Source: an uncultured Lewinella sp. | GTDB taxonomy: Bacteria; Bacteroidota; Bacteroidia; Chitinophagales; Saprospiraceae | Reading direction: 5' to 3' | Length of the DNA: 64,000 nt | NCBI GenBank assembly: GCA_937873655.1 | Contig: CALMYQ010000092.1 | Span: 62,001-126,000 of the forward strand | In this document: positions 33,528 to 45,063 of the stretch, in pieces | How the letters are laid out: each line of letters begins with the position of its first letter | Position numbering within the stretch: the stretch's first letter is position 1 | Position numbers and translations under genes: made by a program | Notes under the pieces: generated by a model | Database searches by the model: none | What the model was told of the DNA's origin: nothing | What the model saw: the letters and a program-made list of their open reading frames with translations, nothing else

Positions 33528-34220
33528 TCAAAGCGGGATCATAATGCCTGCGCTCAGGCCAAATCCGCGATTGGTTACTTTTTCATCCACAACAGGGATA
33601 TTGTATACTTCGGTAAACCCGTGCTGATAACGGAAATCAGCAAATAGTTTTCCGAACCCGGCGTCATAACTCACTCCTGCGCCGGCAACGGCACTGGCTT
33701 CCCACCGGTTAAAATCATTGAGGTTGTCGAGGTTGATATCGGTACTTCCCAGGTTAATATCCACGAGTACCTTGGCCTTGGTGTCAATTTTGCCGGCTGT
33801 CGCGTAGGACACCGCAGGGCCCGCCATGACATGGAACCTTAGTTTATCGTTTCCGAATTCGTATTTGGCCAGAACGGGCATGCTCAAATAGCTGAACCTG
33901 GTTTCCGATTTAACGCCGACCGGCAGATCCATGCCGAACAAGGGCGCGTCAAGACCTTCATCCAGGGCAAATCCCTGCTTCTGGAAGTTGAGCTCAGGCT
34001 GAACGGCAAAATGATCCGTAATTTTATATTCCGCCACGGCCCCGATCTGAAAGCTTTCAACGGAGTGGAAATCGGGCGTAAGGCTGTTCAAAGCATCCGT
34101 TTTGTGAACATTGGTCCAGGTAATCCCGCTTTTGACCCCAAAGGAAAACTGGGCGGTTGTTGCGGAAACGGCAAGGATTCCGATCAGGGGCGTCATCATC
34201 CATTTGAGTGCACTTTTCAT
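33528..34220 (-). CDS. Outer-membrane beta-barrel protein (porin-family, PorT-like fold)
   Basis: Exported 230-aa barrel protein: signal peptide ending SATTAQ, then alternating strands FSFGVKSGITW, FQIGAVAEYKIT, FAVQPELNFQKQGF, RFSYLSMPVLAKYEF, RFHVMAGPAVSYAT, SAVAGAGVSY, LFADFRYQHGF and FGLSAGIMIPL. This is the common Bacteroidota outer_membrane_beta-barrel_2 pattern. No known ligand. Three GTTAAG-like half-sites spaced one helical turn lie 59-85 bp upstream of the start. Confidence 0.85.
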   Translation of the reverse strand: MKSALKWMMTPLIGILAVSATTAQFSFGVKSGITWTNVHKTDALNSLTPDFHSVESFQIGAVAEYKITDHFAVQPELNFQKQGFALDEGLDAPLFGMDLPVGVKSETRFSYLSMPVLAKYEFGNDKLRFHVMAGPAVSYATAGKIDTKAKVLVDINLGSTDINLDNLNDFNRWEASAVAGAGVSYDAGFGKLFADFRYQHGFTEVYNIPVVDEKVTNRGFGLSAGIMIPL

Positions 34221-34278
34221 TTTTTCGAGCGTTTGGTGATTGTTTTGGTTTGCTGGGGCTAAGGTGCGGGCAAAAAGT

Positions 34279-34305
34279 GTTAAGAAGCGTTAAGCCATCG
34301 TTAGG
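34279..34305. promoter_or_regulatory. Three GTTAAG/GTTAGG half-sites, 10-11 bp period
   Basis: GTTAAG at 34279, GTTAAG at 34289 and GTTAGG at 34300, in direct orientation. Upstream of the leftward outer-membrane barrel gene. Spacing is that of an OmpR/PhoB-type activator array. Confidence 0.45.
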
Positions 34306-34381
34306 CATTCTTTAAATATTACAAACGTTGAACCCGAAGTATTAAAAAGTGCTAAAATCCCTTAAAACGGGGCGGGTTTCT

Positions 34382-35281
34382 TTAAGGATTGATGATCTTT
34401 TCTGTGGTCGCACTGACCATGAAAATGCCGTAACCGCCTTCGACATTGCTGAAAACGGTAACCGGTTCCGCAAAGGGATTGCCGTTCGCATTTTCATAGT
34501 CTTCTTTGGACCGCAGGTACAAGTACCCTTCCCGGGTAAGCGCGTACAGCCGCAACACCATTTTTTGACGGTCCAGTTGGTCGTAGGAATAAAAGTTCAG
34601 CGACACGGTCTTCCCTTCGAAGGAGGCGTCGGAGAAAATTAACAGCTGGTTCTCAGCATAGCTCACAAGGGGGTCATTGGTGTCCAGAAATACCCGGTAT
34701 TCGTAAGCGAATGTGTCGGGGGGCGATACAACCGTATCCCGGACCAACAACTGGACAGCGTAGTAGTTTTCCACGCCGGCGGGATCCTTTATGTCTACCG
34801 TCAGACCGTCAACCCGGTCGCCGTCCGCCGAAATCGCACCGTTGGGCTTTACCTCCGCACGTTGAATTTCCACCGGTGCGGGCATGGTTTGTTCCGCATA
34901 GGCCGGCGGCATTCCGGGAACGCTTACTTCAAGCCGGTACAAGGCGCCCGTCTGTCCGAAGCCCGTGAAGGAAGTAGAAGCATATTTAAAACTTTCTTCC
35001 TTCCAGGAGAAGTCCGTTACCGGAATGCCATCCTTTAATAGTGTGACGGCGGCGTTTTTTGGCAGCCCGAATGCCGATGTATCCAGTATCCCGCGGCTAC
35101 TGGACACCAGAAGGGAGAATGTTTTGTCTGATGTGCTGAAATGACCGTTCAGTACCGTAAGCGGTTGGTGTTGGGGTATGTCTATTTCAACGACCTGGCT
35201 GAACGAATCTTCATTGCAGCCCGTGTGGATTAAAACAAGGAGGGCGGCAAAAAACAACAAAAGGAAAGAGCTATTTTTCAT
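34382..35281 (-). CDS. DUF4249 lipoprotein, partner of TonB receptor 1
   Basis: Exported DUF4249 protein, 299 aa from the ATG at 35281. Leader is MKNSSFLLLFFAALLVLIHTGC with the lipobox IHTGC, so a lipoprotein. DUF4249 signature strands: VVEIDIPQHQPLTVLNGHFS, ILDTSAFGLPKNAAVTLL, and VFSNVEGGYGIFMVSATTEK near the end. The gene follows the TonB receptor by 10 bp. DUF4249 proteins are nearly always encoded next to such receptors, so a surface substrate-binding or accessory role is inferred. The substrate is unknown. A nine-residue-longer start (35308) exists but lacks a proper leader. Confidence 0.93.
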   Translation of the reverse strand: MKNSSFLLLFFAALLVLIHTGCNEDSFSQVVEIDIPQHQPLTVLNGHFSTSDKTFSLLVSSSRGILDTSAFGLPKNAAVTLLKDGIPVTDFSWKEESFKYASTSFTGFGQTGALYRLEVSVPGMPPAYAEQTMPAPVEIQRAEVKPNGAISADGDRVDGLTVDIKDPAGVENYYAVQLLVRDTVVSPPDTFAYEYRVFLDTNDPLVSYAENQLLIFSDASFEGKTVSLNFYSYDQLDRQKMVLRLYALTREGYLYLRSKEDYENANGNPFAEPVTVFSNVEGGYGIFMVSATTEKIINP

Positions 35282-35291
35282 GGATCGGGAG

Positions 35292-37646
35292 TTAAAACTT
35301 GAAACCATAAGAAACCGACGGGATCAGGGGCAGAATGCTGACCTCTTTGAACACCCGTTTTTCCTGATAAGTGCCGTCGGGGTTCTGTGTGGTTTCGTTT
35401 TGTGCGATGATATAATACGGATTTCGGTGGAAATAGGCGTTGTATACGCCGATCACCCATTTTCGTTCGCCCCAGCGCTTGGGTTTCCTGAATTCGACGC
35501 TGAGGTCGAGGCGGTGATAGTCGGTCATTCTGAAGGCATTTTTTTGGCCGCCTGATTCAACTTCATAGAAGTAGGGATAATTGCCGAAGTTGTTTACTTC
35601 GGTCGGGTACCTGAAAGTGTTCAGGGTTACCGCGTTGCCGGTACCGTAAACCCAGGTCGTGGAGAGTGTGATCCGGTCGGAAAAGTCATGCGATAACACC
35701 AGTGAGATATCGTGGCGCCGGTCGTACCGGAAAGGGAATCGCTTTCCGCCGTTGATCTCGTCAAAGTCACGCCAGTTCCAGCTCAGGGTATAACCCAGCC
35801 AGCCGGTTGTTTTGCCGACCTTCTTCTGCAGGAACAATTCCAATCCGTAGGTTTCGCCGTCGCCCTGCGTGATCTTCTCCTGCCAGTCATTTTCCAGGCC
35901 GAACAGGAAACTTGCACCCTCCTTGTAGGACAAAACATTTTTCATCTGTTTGTAATAGGCTTCCACGCTTATTTCAAAATCGTTCTTGAAAGTGTGGGCA
36001 GCCCCCAGGGCGACCTGCCAGGAGGTCTGAGGCGTCACCGTTTTGGTACTGGGCACCCAAAGGTCGGTCGGCAGGCTGAAACCCTCACTGGTGAGCAGAT
36101 TGATGAACTGGGCCATCGTGCTGAAGGAAGCTTTCAACGACCAATCGTTATTGAGCAGGTAACGCAGCCCGATCCGGGGCTGTACGGACGTGTAATAATG
36201 CCCCTGGACCTTGAACGCGGACGCGTGCACCCCCAGGTTGGCCTTTAACGCCCCCAGTTGGATGTCGTCCTCCAAATAAGCGGCGAATTCTGTCGAGTAG
36301 GCCTTTTGGGAACCGATCAGGGTATCCAGGTTGATGTCTTCGCCGGAGGATTTAAAACTCAGCGCGCCGGGATTGTAGGTATGACTCACTGCGCTGACCC
36401 CGAACCGGAGATAATGGTTGGGGTTGGGTATGAAATCAAAGTCGATCTTGCCGCCCGTATCTTCAATGCCGGACCGGTAGAGCGCATTGAATTTCTCAAC
36501 ATGGTCATCGTACTTATAGGTGGCACCGGCGCCGATATCCACCAGGTAACGGCTGTAGGTCAGGGTGGTATTGGCAAATAGTTTGGGCGTGATCTGATAA
36601 TTCCACCGCAGGGAGGAAATGAGGTTGCCCCAGTCGATCCCGCCTTCAAAAGAGTCGCCGTCCTCGGCATACCGGTTGTGAAACACATCTGAACCCAGGT
36701 AGGCGCTGGCGAACAGGCGATGCCGGTCGTTGATCTTGTGCTGGAGTTTGGCGTTGAGGTCGTAGAAGAAGAGCTTGAGCTTAAAGTCCGTCCCCGACGG
36801 CTGGCTGGCCCGGATAATGGGGCCGAAGATCAGGTCGGCATAGGTTCTCCGGCCGGATACCAGAAAAGTAGTTCTATCTTTTTTGATGGGCCCCTCCAGG
36901 GTGAGCTTGGAAGAGATCAGTCCGATAGATCCTTCACCGTGAACTTCCTGAGTATTGCCCTCTTTCATATTGATCTCAAGAACGGAAGAAAGGCGCCCCC
37001 CGTATCGTGCCGGAAAACCGCCCTTGGTCAGGGTGACATTCTTGATGGCATCGGCGTTGAAAACCGAAAAAATGCCGAGCAGGTGCGAAACGTTGTAAAC
37101 CGGCACCCCGTCCAGCAGGATCAGGTTTTGGTCGGGGCTGCCGCCTCTGACGTAAAGCCCGTTCTGGCCTTCGTTGCCGGATTGGACGCCCGGCAACAGT
37201 TGGAGCGCTTTCAGCACGTCCACTTCTCCGAACAATGCCGGAATACGCTTGATCTGTTCTACAGGAACATCGATCCGGCTCATCCTAGAGCTCTCTTCGA
37301 TCTTCTCGTAGCGGCCCGCGGTTACTTCCACCGTTTCCAATTGAACGGACGACTCCAGCCGGACGGACAACGTGGTATCCCTGCGCAGCAGGATGGTGCG
37401 GGTCAGCGGCTGGTATCCAATATAGGAAAAAGTCAGGGTGACGGAATCTGCAGGAAGCGTAAGGCTGTAAAATCCATAGGTGTTGGAAATGGCGCCGGAT
37501 CCTGATTTCAGATCGAGGATGTTAGCTGCAATCAGCTTTTCACCGGATCCGGCGTCTTCAATGTACCCGCTTATGGTGAAGCGGTTTTGAGCAAGAGAGA
37601 GCGCGCTGACCAGGAGCGCACAAAACAGGGTAATGCTTTTCTGCAT
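35292..37646 (-). CDS. TonB-dependent receptor 1 with carboxypeptidase-like N-domain
   Basis: Outer-membrane TonB-dependent transporter, 784 aa. Signal peptide (MQKSITLFCALLVSALSLAQ), carboxypeptidase-regulatory-like domain (about 20-105: FTISGYIEDAGSGEKLIAANI, GFYSLTLPADSVTLTFSYIGYQP), plug (about 125-235; LLPGVQSGNEGQNGLYVRGGSPDQNLILLDG is the classical plug motif region), then a 22-strand-type barrel ending in the aromatic SVSYGFKF. Encoded in operon with a DUF4249 lipoprotein (10 bp). A paralogous pair lies at 40.0-43.2 kb. TTTAAC half-sites spaced 11 bp lie about 125-140 bp upstream. Confidence 0.95.
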   Translation of the reverse strand: MQKSITLFCALLVSALSLAQNRFTISGYIEDAGSGEKLIAANILDLKSGSGAISNTYGFYSLTLPADSVTLTFSYIGYQPLTRTILLRRDTTLSVRLESSVQLETVEVTAGRYEKIEESSRMSRIDVPVEQIKRIPALFGEVDVLKALQLLPGVQSGNEGQNGLYVRGGSPDQNLILLDGVPVYNVSHLLGIFSVFNADAIKNVTLTKGGFPARYGGRLSSVLEINMKEGNTQEVHGEGSIGLISSKLTLEGPIKKDRTTFLVSGRRTYADLIFGPIIRASQPSGTDFKLKLFFYDLNAKLQHKINDRHRLFASAYLGSDVFHNRYAEDGDSFEGGIDWGNLISSLRWNYQITPKLFANTTLTYSRYLVDIGAGATYKYDDHVEKFNALYRSGIEDTGGKIDFDFIPNPNHYLRFGVSAVSHTYNPGALSFKSSGEDINLDTLIGSQKAYSTEFAAYLEDDIQLGALKANLGVHASAFKVQGHYYTSVQPRIGLRYLLNNDWSLKASFSTMAQFINLLTSEGFSLPTDLWVPSTKTVTPQTSWQVALGAAHTFKNDFEISVEAYYKQMKNVLSYKEGASFLFGLENDWQEKITQGDGETYGLELFLQKKVGKTTGWLGYTLSWNWRDFDEINGGKRFPFRYDRRHDISLVLSHDFSDRITLSTTWVYGTGNAVTLNTFRYPTEVNNFGNYPYFYEVESGGQKNAFRMTDYHRLDLSVEFRKPKRWGERKWVIGVYNAYFHRNPYYIIAQNETTQNPDGTYQEKRVFKEVSILPLIPSVSYGFKF

Positions 37647-37771
37647 AAATAGGGCATTTGGTAGATGAATCCTGATAAAGGACCGGAAAACCCGATAAAT
37701 GCGTTGGGTATCCGGACGTTTACAGGAAAATTTATGAATGAAAGACGCCGGATTGGATTTTCTTAGTGGAT

Positions 37772-37788
37772 TTTAACCTCTCTTTAAC
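37772..37788. promoter_or_regulatory. TTTAAC direct repeat, 11-bp period, upstream of TonB receptor 1
   Basis: TTTAAC at 37772 and 37783. Same half-site and period as upstream of the T9SS protein gene, the opposite orientation relative to the gene. Confidence 0.35.
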
Positions 37789-37808
37789 TTTTTCTTTCTT
37801 ACGGGGAT

Positions 37809-37845
37809 AAAAAAAGGGATAAATCACTTGCGCGATTTATCCCTT
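37809..37845 (-). terminator. Intrinsic terminator of groES-groEL
   Basis: Perfect stem GGGATAAATC / GATTTATCCC (37816-37843), with AA/TT extensions. Read leftward it is followed by seven T. This is a textbook rho-independent terminator, 25 bp after the groEL stop codon. Confidence 0.9.
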
Positions 37846-37869
37846 CCGGATGGTAATACTTCAGGAAGA

Positions 37870-39806
<1,937 letters not shown>

Positions 39807-39911
39807 AGCGGATCAGAATTTAATTTACGTAAGGTGATGAATGTTGTATGTTGGTGAAAAAGCCCTGACAAGCGGAAGCCTGCCGGAAAGCTTTCGATTG
39901 GCTACCATCAA

Positions 39912-39943
39912 ATTCGGGTCCAACCCGGGAAAACAACCCGAAT
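39912..39943 (-). terminator. Hairpin downstream of the second TonB/DUF4249 operon
   Basis: Perfect 8-bp stem ATTCGGGT / ACCCGAAT with a 16-nt loop, 83 bp beyond the stop of the DUF4249 gene and upstream of groES. No T-tract, so only a candidate. Confidence 0.35.
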
Positions 39944-40025
39944 GTGGACATTTTTTCGCAGGATCCTGCCAAAATGACACGGAATTGGGTTTGCTGCACG
40001 GCTTGACGTAGGTGCCTTTAAGACC

Positions 40026-40868
40026 TCAGTCGGGCAGAAAGCTCACGACCCGGTCATAACTCAGACCCGTAAATATGCCCATTGCGTTGGGCCCCTGTAC
40101 ATTGGATATGATGGGGGAGGGCTGGGCAAACGGATTGCCGTTGGAAGCGATCGCCAGCTGGACGCTTTCCAGAAAATCGAAATAGGCTTTTTCTATATGA
40201 AAAATGGTATTGATCACGGTGTCGCCCCGCCCGTAATCGTATGGCGTACCAAAAACGATTACATCCTCTACAAACCGGTCATCGGTGGTAAAATCCTGAT
40301 CCGGAATCGTATCCAGTGAAGAATGCTGTATCATACGCCGGTAGTAATTGTCCTCATTGGGGCGATCGGTCAGGTAGGTGAGCACCCGGGCCAGGGTGTC
40401 GGTGTCATTAAACTCAACCACCACGCTGTCGATCGGAACTACTGGGAGGATGCTGGTGCTGGCCGTGATCAGGTCTCCGTTCTCAAGGGTAATCTCAAGG
40501 CTGTAGGTCTTTCCGCGCTCAATCGGGGCAACCAGGTGACTGGAATAATTGAAAATCTTTTTGGTGAATTGGTTGAAGACCAGGTTGTTGTCCAGCGTGT
40601 AGGACTCTCCGGTCTCTGAGCGGATCACTACCGTTGCGCCGTTAACCAGGGTTTGGTTGAGAAATGCGAGATTGTCCTCGGGAATCGGGTCAAAGTAGCC
40701 GGAGCTTCGGGTCAGCAGCAGGTTGATCGGAGCTCCGGGTTCGAGATAACATTCTACCACGATCCGCTCCTGGGTTTCCGGCAATTTGATGTCTACTTCT
40801 TTTTCGAGATTGCAGCCGGCCAGCATGACGGCCAGGGCTATCGGCAGAAACAGCAACGCGTTTTTCAT
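40026..40868 (-). CDS. DUF4249 lipoprotein, partner of TonB receptor 2
   Basis: Second DUF4249 family lipoprotein, 280 aa: leader MKNALLFLPIALAVMLAGC with lipobox MLAGC, then KEVDIKLPETQERIVVECYLEPGAPINLLLTRSSGYFDP. The terminal strand PIISNVQGPNAMGIFTGLSYDRVV corresponds to VFSNVEGGYGIFM in the other copy. Follows the second TonB receptor by 5 bp in a leftward operon. Sequence identity to copy 1 is limited to pattern level. Confidence 0.9.
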   Translation of the reverse strand: MKNALLFLPIALAVMLAGCNLEKEVDIKLPETQERIVVECYLEPGAPINLLLTRSSGYFDPIPEDNLAFLNQTLVNGATVVIRSETGESYTLDNNLVFNQFTKKIFNYSSHLVAPIERGKTYSLEITLENGDLITASTSILPVVPIDSVVVEFNDTDTLARVLTYLTDRPNEDNYYRRMIQHSSLDTIPDQDFTTDDRFVEDVIVFGTPYDYGRGDTVINTIFHIEKAYFDFLESVQLAIASNGNPFAQPSPIISNVQGPNAMGIFTGLSYDRVVSFLPD

Positions 40869-40873
40869 GTCGG

Positions 40874-43213
40874 TTAAAATTTAAAATTCCAGGTAATGGA
40901 GGGAAGAATGGGGAACAGCGAAACCTGCCGGGCAGCAATCCGGTCGGGGACCTCAATGACGATATCTCCCATGACGAGTTTTCTGAATGAGGGCTCGAAA
41001 TACAGGAAGAAGGTATTGCGCCGGTCGTAGGCATTGATCACGCTCAGGGTCAGGTCGCTTTCACCCCATTTCGGGAAAAATCGCCACACCAGGCCCAGGT
41101 CGAGCCGGTGGAAAGGAGGCAGGCGATAATTGTTTCGCTCCCGGTAATCCGGCACCACGGGTTGCAAGGAGCCGCCGTAAACATCCTGAAAGGTCCACCT
41201 GGATACAGGCAGCCACCGAAGATCGCCCGACCCGTATACAAAGGTAGCGGTGGCAGACAACCGGCGGCTGATGTCGTAGATGGCGACAACGGAGATATCG
41301 TGCCGCCGGTCGTAAATCGGTGAAAAGTAACCCGTCTGGGCAAATTTTCCGTTAGGGTCAAGGGTCCTGAATTCGCCTCTTTCCGTAAATGCCAGGGTGT
41401 AGCCGATCCAGCCGCTGAGATTTCCCTCCTTTTTCTCTATGCTGATCTCTAATCCGTAACCGCGCCCTTTACCGACGGCAAATTCCTGTTCCAGGTCGTC
41501 GTTGACAAACAGTTGCGCCGCATCCACGAATTCCAGCTGGTTGTAGAGTTTTTTGTAGTAGCCCTCGATGGTCAGGAAATACTGCCCGCCAAGCAAATGG
41601 GAAAATCCGGCGGCCACCTGGTCGGAATGCTGGGGTTTTACATTGGCGGTGGAAGGATACCATATGTCGGTAGGCAAGGTGACGCCGGCATTGGCCACCA
41701 GGTGAAGGTACTGATTCATCCGGGCATAGCTGGCCTTGAGCGACCAGCGATCGCTGAGCGATAAACTGGATGCAAAACGGGGTTCGAGCCCCCAATAACT
41801 CGTTTGTCCGGTGTAGAATCCGCTCAGGCGAAGACCTGCATTTACCTTGAGGCGGGGTATGATGGTCCATTCATCTGAAATATAGGCGCCCCATTCCCAG
41901 CCACTGAAATTTTGCCCGGAAGAAAAACTGACCACGCCGTCTGTACTGCCTGCCCGGAGCCGGCCGACGGTGAAATCGTGATGCGTAAGTTGCAGCCCGA
42001 ACTGGAAGGTATGGCGGTTGCTGGCGGCGTAATAGAAATCCGATTTGAAATTGGCGTCCCGGATGTTGGAGCCCAGGTTGAAGCGGAATCCGGTCAGCGC
42101 ATTCTGGATATTGTACTGGTAATCGGAATAGGTAAAGGTTGTGTTGGAAAATATCTTAGGTGAAAACTCGTGATTCCAGCGGACCGTGCCGGTTGAATTG
42201 CCCCAATCAAAATCAAAATTGAAAAAATCGCCGTCAAAGCCGAAAACGTCCCGGCCGAAATAGCCGCTTAGAAAAATGCGGTCCTTTTCGCCGGCCTTGA
42301 AGTTGATTTTCGTGTTCAGATCGTAAAAAAAGTAATCGGGAATAGGGTTATAATCCGGATTGTCCGCCTGCGCCCGGTTGATCGCCCTTGTGAATATATC
42401 CACGTAGGTCCTCCTGCCGGATACAATGAAAGAAGCGTCGTCTTTCTTGATGGGGCCCTCCAGGGTAAGTCTTGAAGAGATCAGTCCGATACCGCCGGAC
42501 CCCGCAAGGTGTTTGCTGTTGCCTTCCTTTAGCTTGACATCGATAACCGACGAAAGGCGCCCGCCGTATTGGGCGGGAAAACCGCCTTTGAAAAGCTTGA
42601 GGTCTTTGACGGCGTCGGTATTGAATGTGCTGAAAAAACCGAATAAATGGTTGGGGTTGTACACCAGGGCTTCATCCAGTTCGATCAGGTTCTGGTCGCT
42701 GGCGCCGCCCCGTACGAACAGCCCTGTGGTCCCCTCTGATCCGGAGGGAATGCCTGGTTTCAACTGGATGGTCTTCAGGATATCTGTTTCCCCCAACAGG
42801 GCGGGAATAGCCTTGACTTCTTTTGTGGTGAGGACATCGACGCTCATTTCCGTCGACCTCAACTGGTCCTGGAAAGAGTTGGCTTTCACCGTAACTTCAT
42901 CGAGTTGTACGCCGCTGCTCAGTTCAACGTCCAGGTGAATGTTTTTATCCAGCTGCAACCGGATTTCCCTGGTTTGGAAGCCGATGAAACTGTACTCGAT
43001 CAAGACGGAGTCCCCTGGCGGCAGGCTCAGGGAATAGAACCCGTAATCATTGGTTGTGGCGCCCAGGGCGTTTGCGGGAGAGAACACGGTGGCGCCGATC
43101 AGCACCTCCCCGTTCTCCTGGTCCTGTACCTTGCCGCTGATCGTGAAAAAATCCTGGGCCTGGCTCCATAAAGGCAGAGAAATACAGCAAACTAAGGCTA
43201 AAAATCGGATCAT
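40874..43213 (-). CDS. TonB-dependent receptor 2 with carboxypeptidase-like N-domain
   Basis: Outer-membrane TonB-dependent transporter, 779 aa, clearly paralogous to the receptor at 35-37 kb. Signal peptide (residues 1-19), carboxypeptidase-like domain (FFTISGKVQDQENGEVLIGATVFSP, GFYSLSLPPGDSVLIEYSFIGFQT), plug with IPALLGETDILKTIQLKPG and GLFVRGGASDQNLIELDEA, barrel ending PSITWNFKF. Same operon order with a DUF4249 gene downstream. Divergent from recJ over 129 bp, which contains a good recJ promoter. Confidence 0.95.
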   Translation of the reverse strand: MIRFLALVCCISLPLWSQAQDFFTISGKVQDQENGEVLIGATVFSPANALGATTNDYGFYSLSLPPGDSVLIEYSFIGFQTREIRLQLDKNIHLDVELSSGVQLDEVTVKANSFQDQLRSTEMSVDVLTTKEVKAIPALLGETDILKTIQLKPGIPSGSEGTTGLFVRGGASDQNLIELDEALVYNPNHLFGFFSTFNTDAVKDLKLFKGGFPAQYGGRLSSVIDVKLKEGNSKHLAGSGGIGLISSRLTLEGPIKKDDASFIVSGRRTYVDIFTRAINRAQADNPDYNPIPDYFFYDLNTKINFKAGEKDRIFLSGYFGRDVFGFDGDFFNFDFDWGNSTGTVRWNHEFSPKIFSNTTFTYSDYQYNIQNALTGFRFNLGSNIRDANFKSDFYYAASNRHTFQFGLQLTHHDFTVGRLRAGSTDGVVSFSSGQNFSGWEWGAYISDEWTIIPRLKVNAGLRLSGFYTGQTSYWGLEPRFASSLSLSDRWSLKASYARMNQYLHLVANAGVTLPTDIWYPSTANVKPQHSDQVAAGFSHLLGGQYFLTIEGYYKKLYNQLEFVDAAQLFVNDDLEQEFAVGKGRGYGLEISIEKKEGNLSGWIGYTLAFTERGEFRTLDPNGKFAQTGYFSPIYDRRHDISVVAIYDISRRLSATATFVYGSGDLRWLPVSRWTFQDVYGGSLQPVVPDYRERNNYRLPPFHRLDLGLVWRFFPKWGESDLTLSVINAYDRRNTFFLYFEPSFRKLVMGDIVIEVPDRIAARQVSLFPILPSITWNFKF

Positions 43214-43285
43214 TCTTTCGCGTTTTTCAAATGGCGGATGCCCTTCCGGAAGAAGGTTTCAACTAATAACGGTTGAATCGAAAGA

Positions 43286-43314
43286 TTGTCAGCCGATCTG
43301 TCAATTTATCTTTG
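43286..43314 (+). promoter_or_regulatory. Promoter of the recJ operon
   Basis: TTG at 43286-43288 and TATCTTTG at 43307-43314, spacer 18 bp, matching the Bacteroidota -33/-7 pattern. ATG of recJ is 29 bp after the -7 box. Confidence 0.55.
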
Positions 43315-43342
43315 AAATTTATTTAAATTAGCCCAAAAAGAA

Positions 43343-45046
43343 ATGACGCGCACACTCTGGAATTACCTTCCTGCAAATCAGGAAACAGCTGATGATTTGC
43401 ACAAAAGACTTGGCATCCACCCGGCGCTATGCCGGGTTTTGGTTCAAAGGGATATCATCAGTCCCGAATCCGTCGACCGGTTTTTTCGCCCGGATCTCAA
43501 AAATCTGCACGACCCTTTTCTGATGACAGACATGGACAAGGCCGTTCATCGCCTGCTCCAGGCGGTAGAAGGCGGTCAAAAAATCCTGTTATACGGCGAT
43601 TACGATGTGGACGGCGCCACGGCCATTGCTTTGATGTACAGCTTCCTGGAAAAAATCGGCGTTCATGCGGACTATTATATCCCGGATCGCTACAAGGAGG
43701 GGTATGGGATTTCCGAAACCGGATTGAAATACGCTCGCGATACCGGCGCCCGGCTCATTATCGCCATGGATTGCGGGATAACCGCTGTCCGACAGGCCGA
43801 AACGGCTCGTTCATTCGGGATCGATCTGATCATTTGCGATCACCATTTGCCGGAGGAGCGGCTGCCCGATGCCGTTGCCGTTCTGGACCCCCGGCGAACG
43901 GACTGCCATTACCCGTATAAGGAGTTGAGCGGCTGCGGGGTCGCCTTCAAGCTTGCACAAGCCTATGCGCTGCGAAGCGGAATCGGGGAGGAAGTTGCAA
44001 TGGGGTTGCTGGATCTGATCGCGATCAGTATCGCTGCGGATATTGTAAAAATGGACGGGGAAAACCGGATTTTAACCCATCACGGCCTGCAACTATTGAA
44101 CAAAGGGAAGCGACCGGGTATATCGGCCCTTGTCAGGGAAAGCAGGCGCAACTACCCGTTGACCGTCGGCGATGTCGTATTCGGGTTAGCTCCCAGGCTC
44201 AACGCAGCCGGCCGGCTGGCGGATGCCGGCGCAGCTGTCAGGCTTTTGCTGGCCGGGGATAAGGTAGTCGCAGCCGACCTGGCGCAACTGCTCGGGTACC
44301 GGAACGACCTCCGGAAGGAACTGGACCAACAGACCACAGAAGAGGCGAAAGCCATGTTTATGGAAATGGAAAATTGGTCAAACCGGAAGAGCGTAGTGCT
44401 TTATCAACCCCATTGGCACAAGGGCGTTGCGGGGATCGTCGCTTCCAGAATGGTAGAACATTTTTACAGGCCGGCAATCATTCTGACCAGAGCAGAGGAT
44501 AAAATCGTGGGCTCCGCACGGTCGATCCGGGATTTCGACCTGCATGCCGCATTGAAATCCTGCGAAAAATTGCTGCTGAATTTTGGGGGGCATCATCACG
44601 CCGCCGGCCTTAGCCTGGATCCGGCCGACCTTCCGGCGTTCCAGGATCTTTTTGAAGCGGTGGCGGATCACAATATCCGGACCGACCAGCTCGCGGAAGA
44701 GATCCCGGTTTCGGGTGAATTGGCTCTGGGAGAAATCAATTTCAGGTTCTGGCGGGAACTGAGCAAATTTGCGCCCTTCGGCCCCGGCAATCGCCAACCC
44801 GTTTTTGTGAGTCGCCAGGTGAGGGATACCGGAAATTCGGCGCTCTTAAAAGGGGAACATCTGCAATTGTCCATTGCACAGGGAGACGGCGATACGGTCA
44901 GCGGGATCGGATTCGGATTGGGGGCGCATTACGAACGCGTAAAAAGTAAAGAGCCGTTCGACCTTTGTTTCACGGTGCAGGAAGAAACCTGGCAGGGCAA
45001 GAGCCGGATACGGCTTATGGTAAAAGACCTTAAATTTGAATCATAA
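43343..45046 (+). CDS. recJ: Single-stranded-DNA-specific exonuclease RecJ
   Basis: 5'-3' ssDNA exonuclease for mismatch, base excision and recombination repair. DHH core motifs: ILLYGDYDVDGATAIA, IIAMDCGITA, ICDHHLPEE, and APRLNAAGRLADA. The DHHA1 signature is FGGHHHAAGLSLDP near residues 413-426, followed by the OB-fold part. 567 aa is typical. First gene of a tight rightward run: ridA starts 17 bp after the stop codon. Confidence 0.96.
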   Translation: MTRTLWNYLPANQETADDLHKRLGIHPALCRVLVQRDIISPESVDRFFRPDLKNLHDPFLMTDMDKAVHRLLQAVEGGQKILLYGDYDVDGATAIALMYSFLEKIGVHADYYIPDRYKEGYGISETGLKYARDTGARLIIAMDCGITAVRQAETARSFGIDLIICDHHLPEERLPDAVAVLDPRRTDCHYPYKELSGCGVAFKLAQAYALRSGIGEEVAMGLLDLIAISIAADIVKMDGENRILTHHGLQLLNKGKRPGISALVRESRRNYPLTVGDVVFGLAPRLNAAGRLADAGAAVRLLLAGDKVVAADLAQLLGYRNDLRKELDQQTTEEAKAMFMEMENWSNRKSVVLYQPHWHKGVAGIVASRMVEHFYRPAIILTRAEDKIVGSARSIRDFDLHAALKSCEKLLLNFGGHHHAAGLSLDPADLPAFQDLFEAVADHNIRTDQLAEEIPVSGELALGEINFRFWRELSKFAPFGPGNRQPVFVSRQVRDTGNSALLKGEHLQLSIAQGDGDTVSGIGFGLGAHYERVKSKEPFDLCFTVQEETWQGKSRIRLMVKDLKFES

Positions 45047-45063
45047 ATACCAACAGACCGCAT

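Noticed and set aside
39807..39911. CIRCE heat-shock operator upstream of groES
   Set aside because: Looked for the TTAGCACTC-N9-GAGTGCTAA dyad and did not find it.
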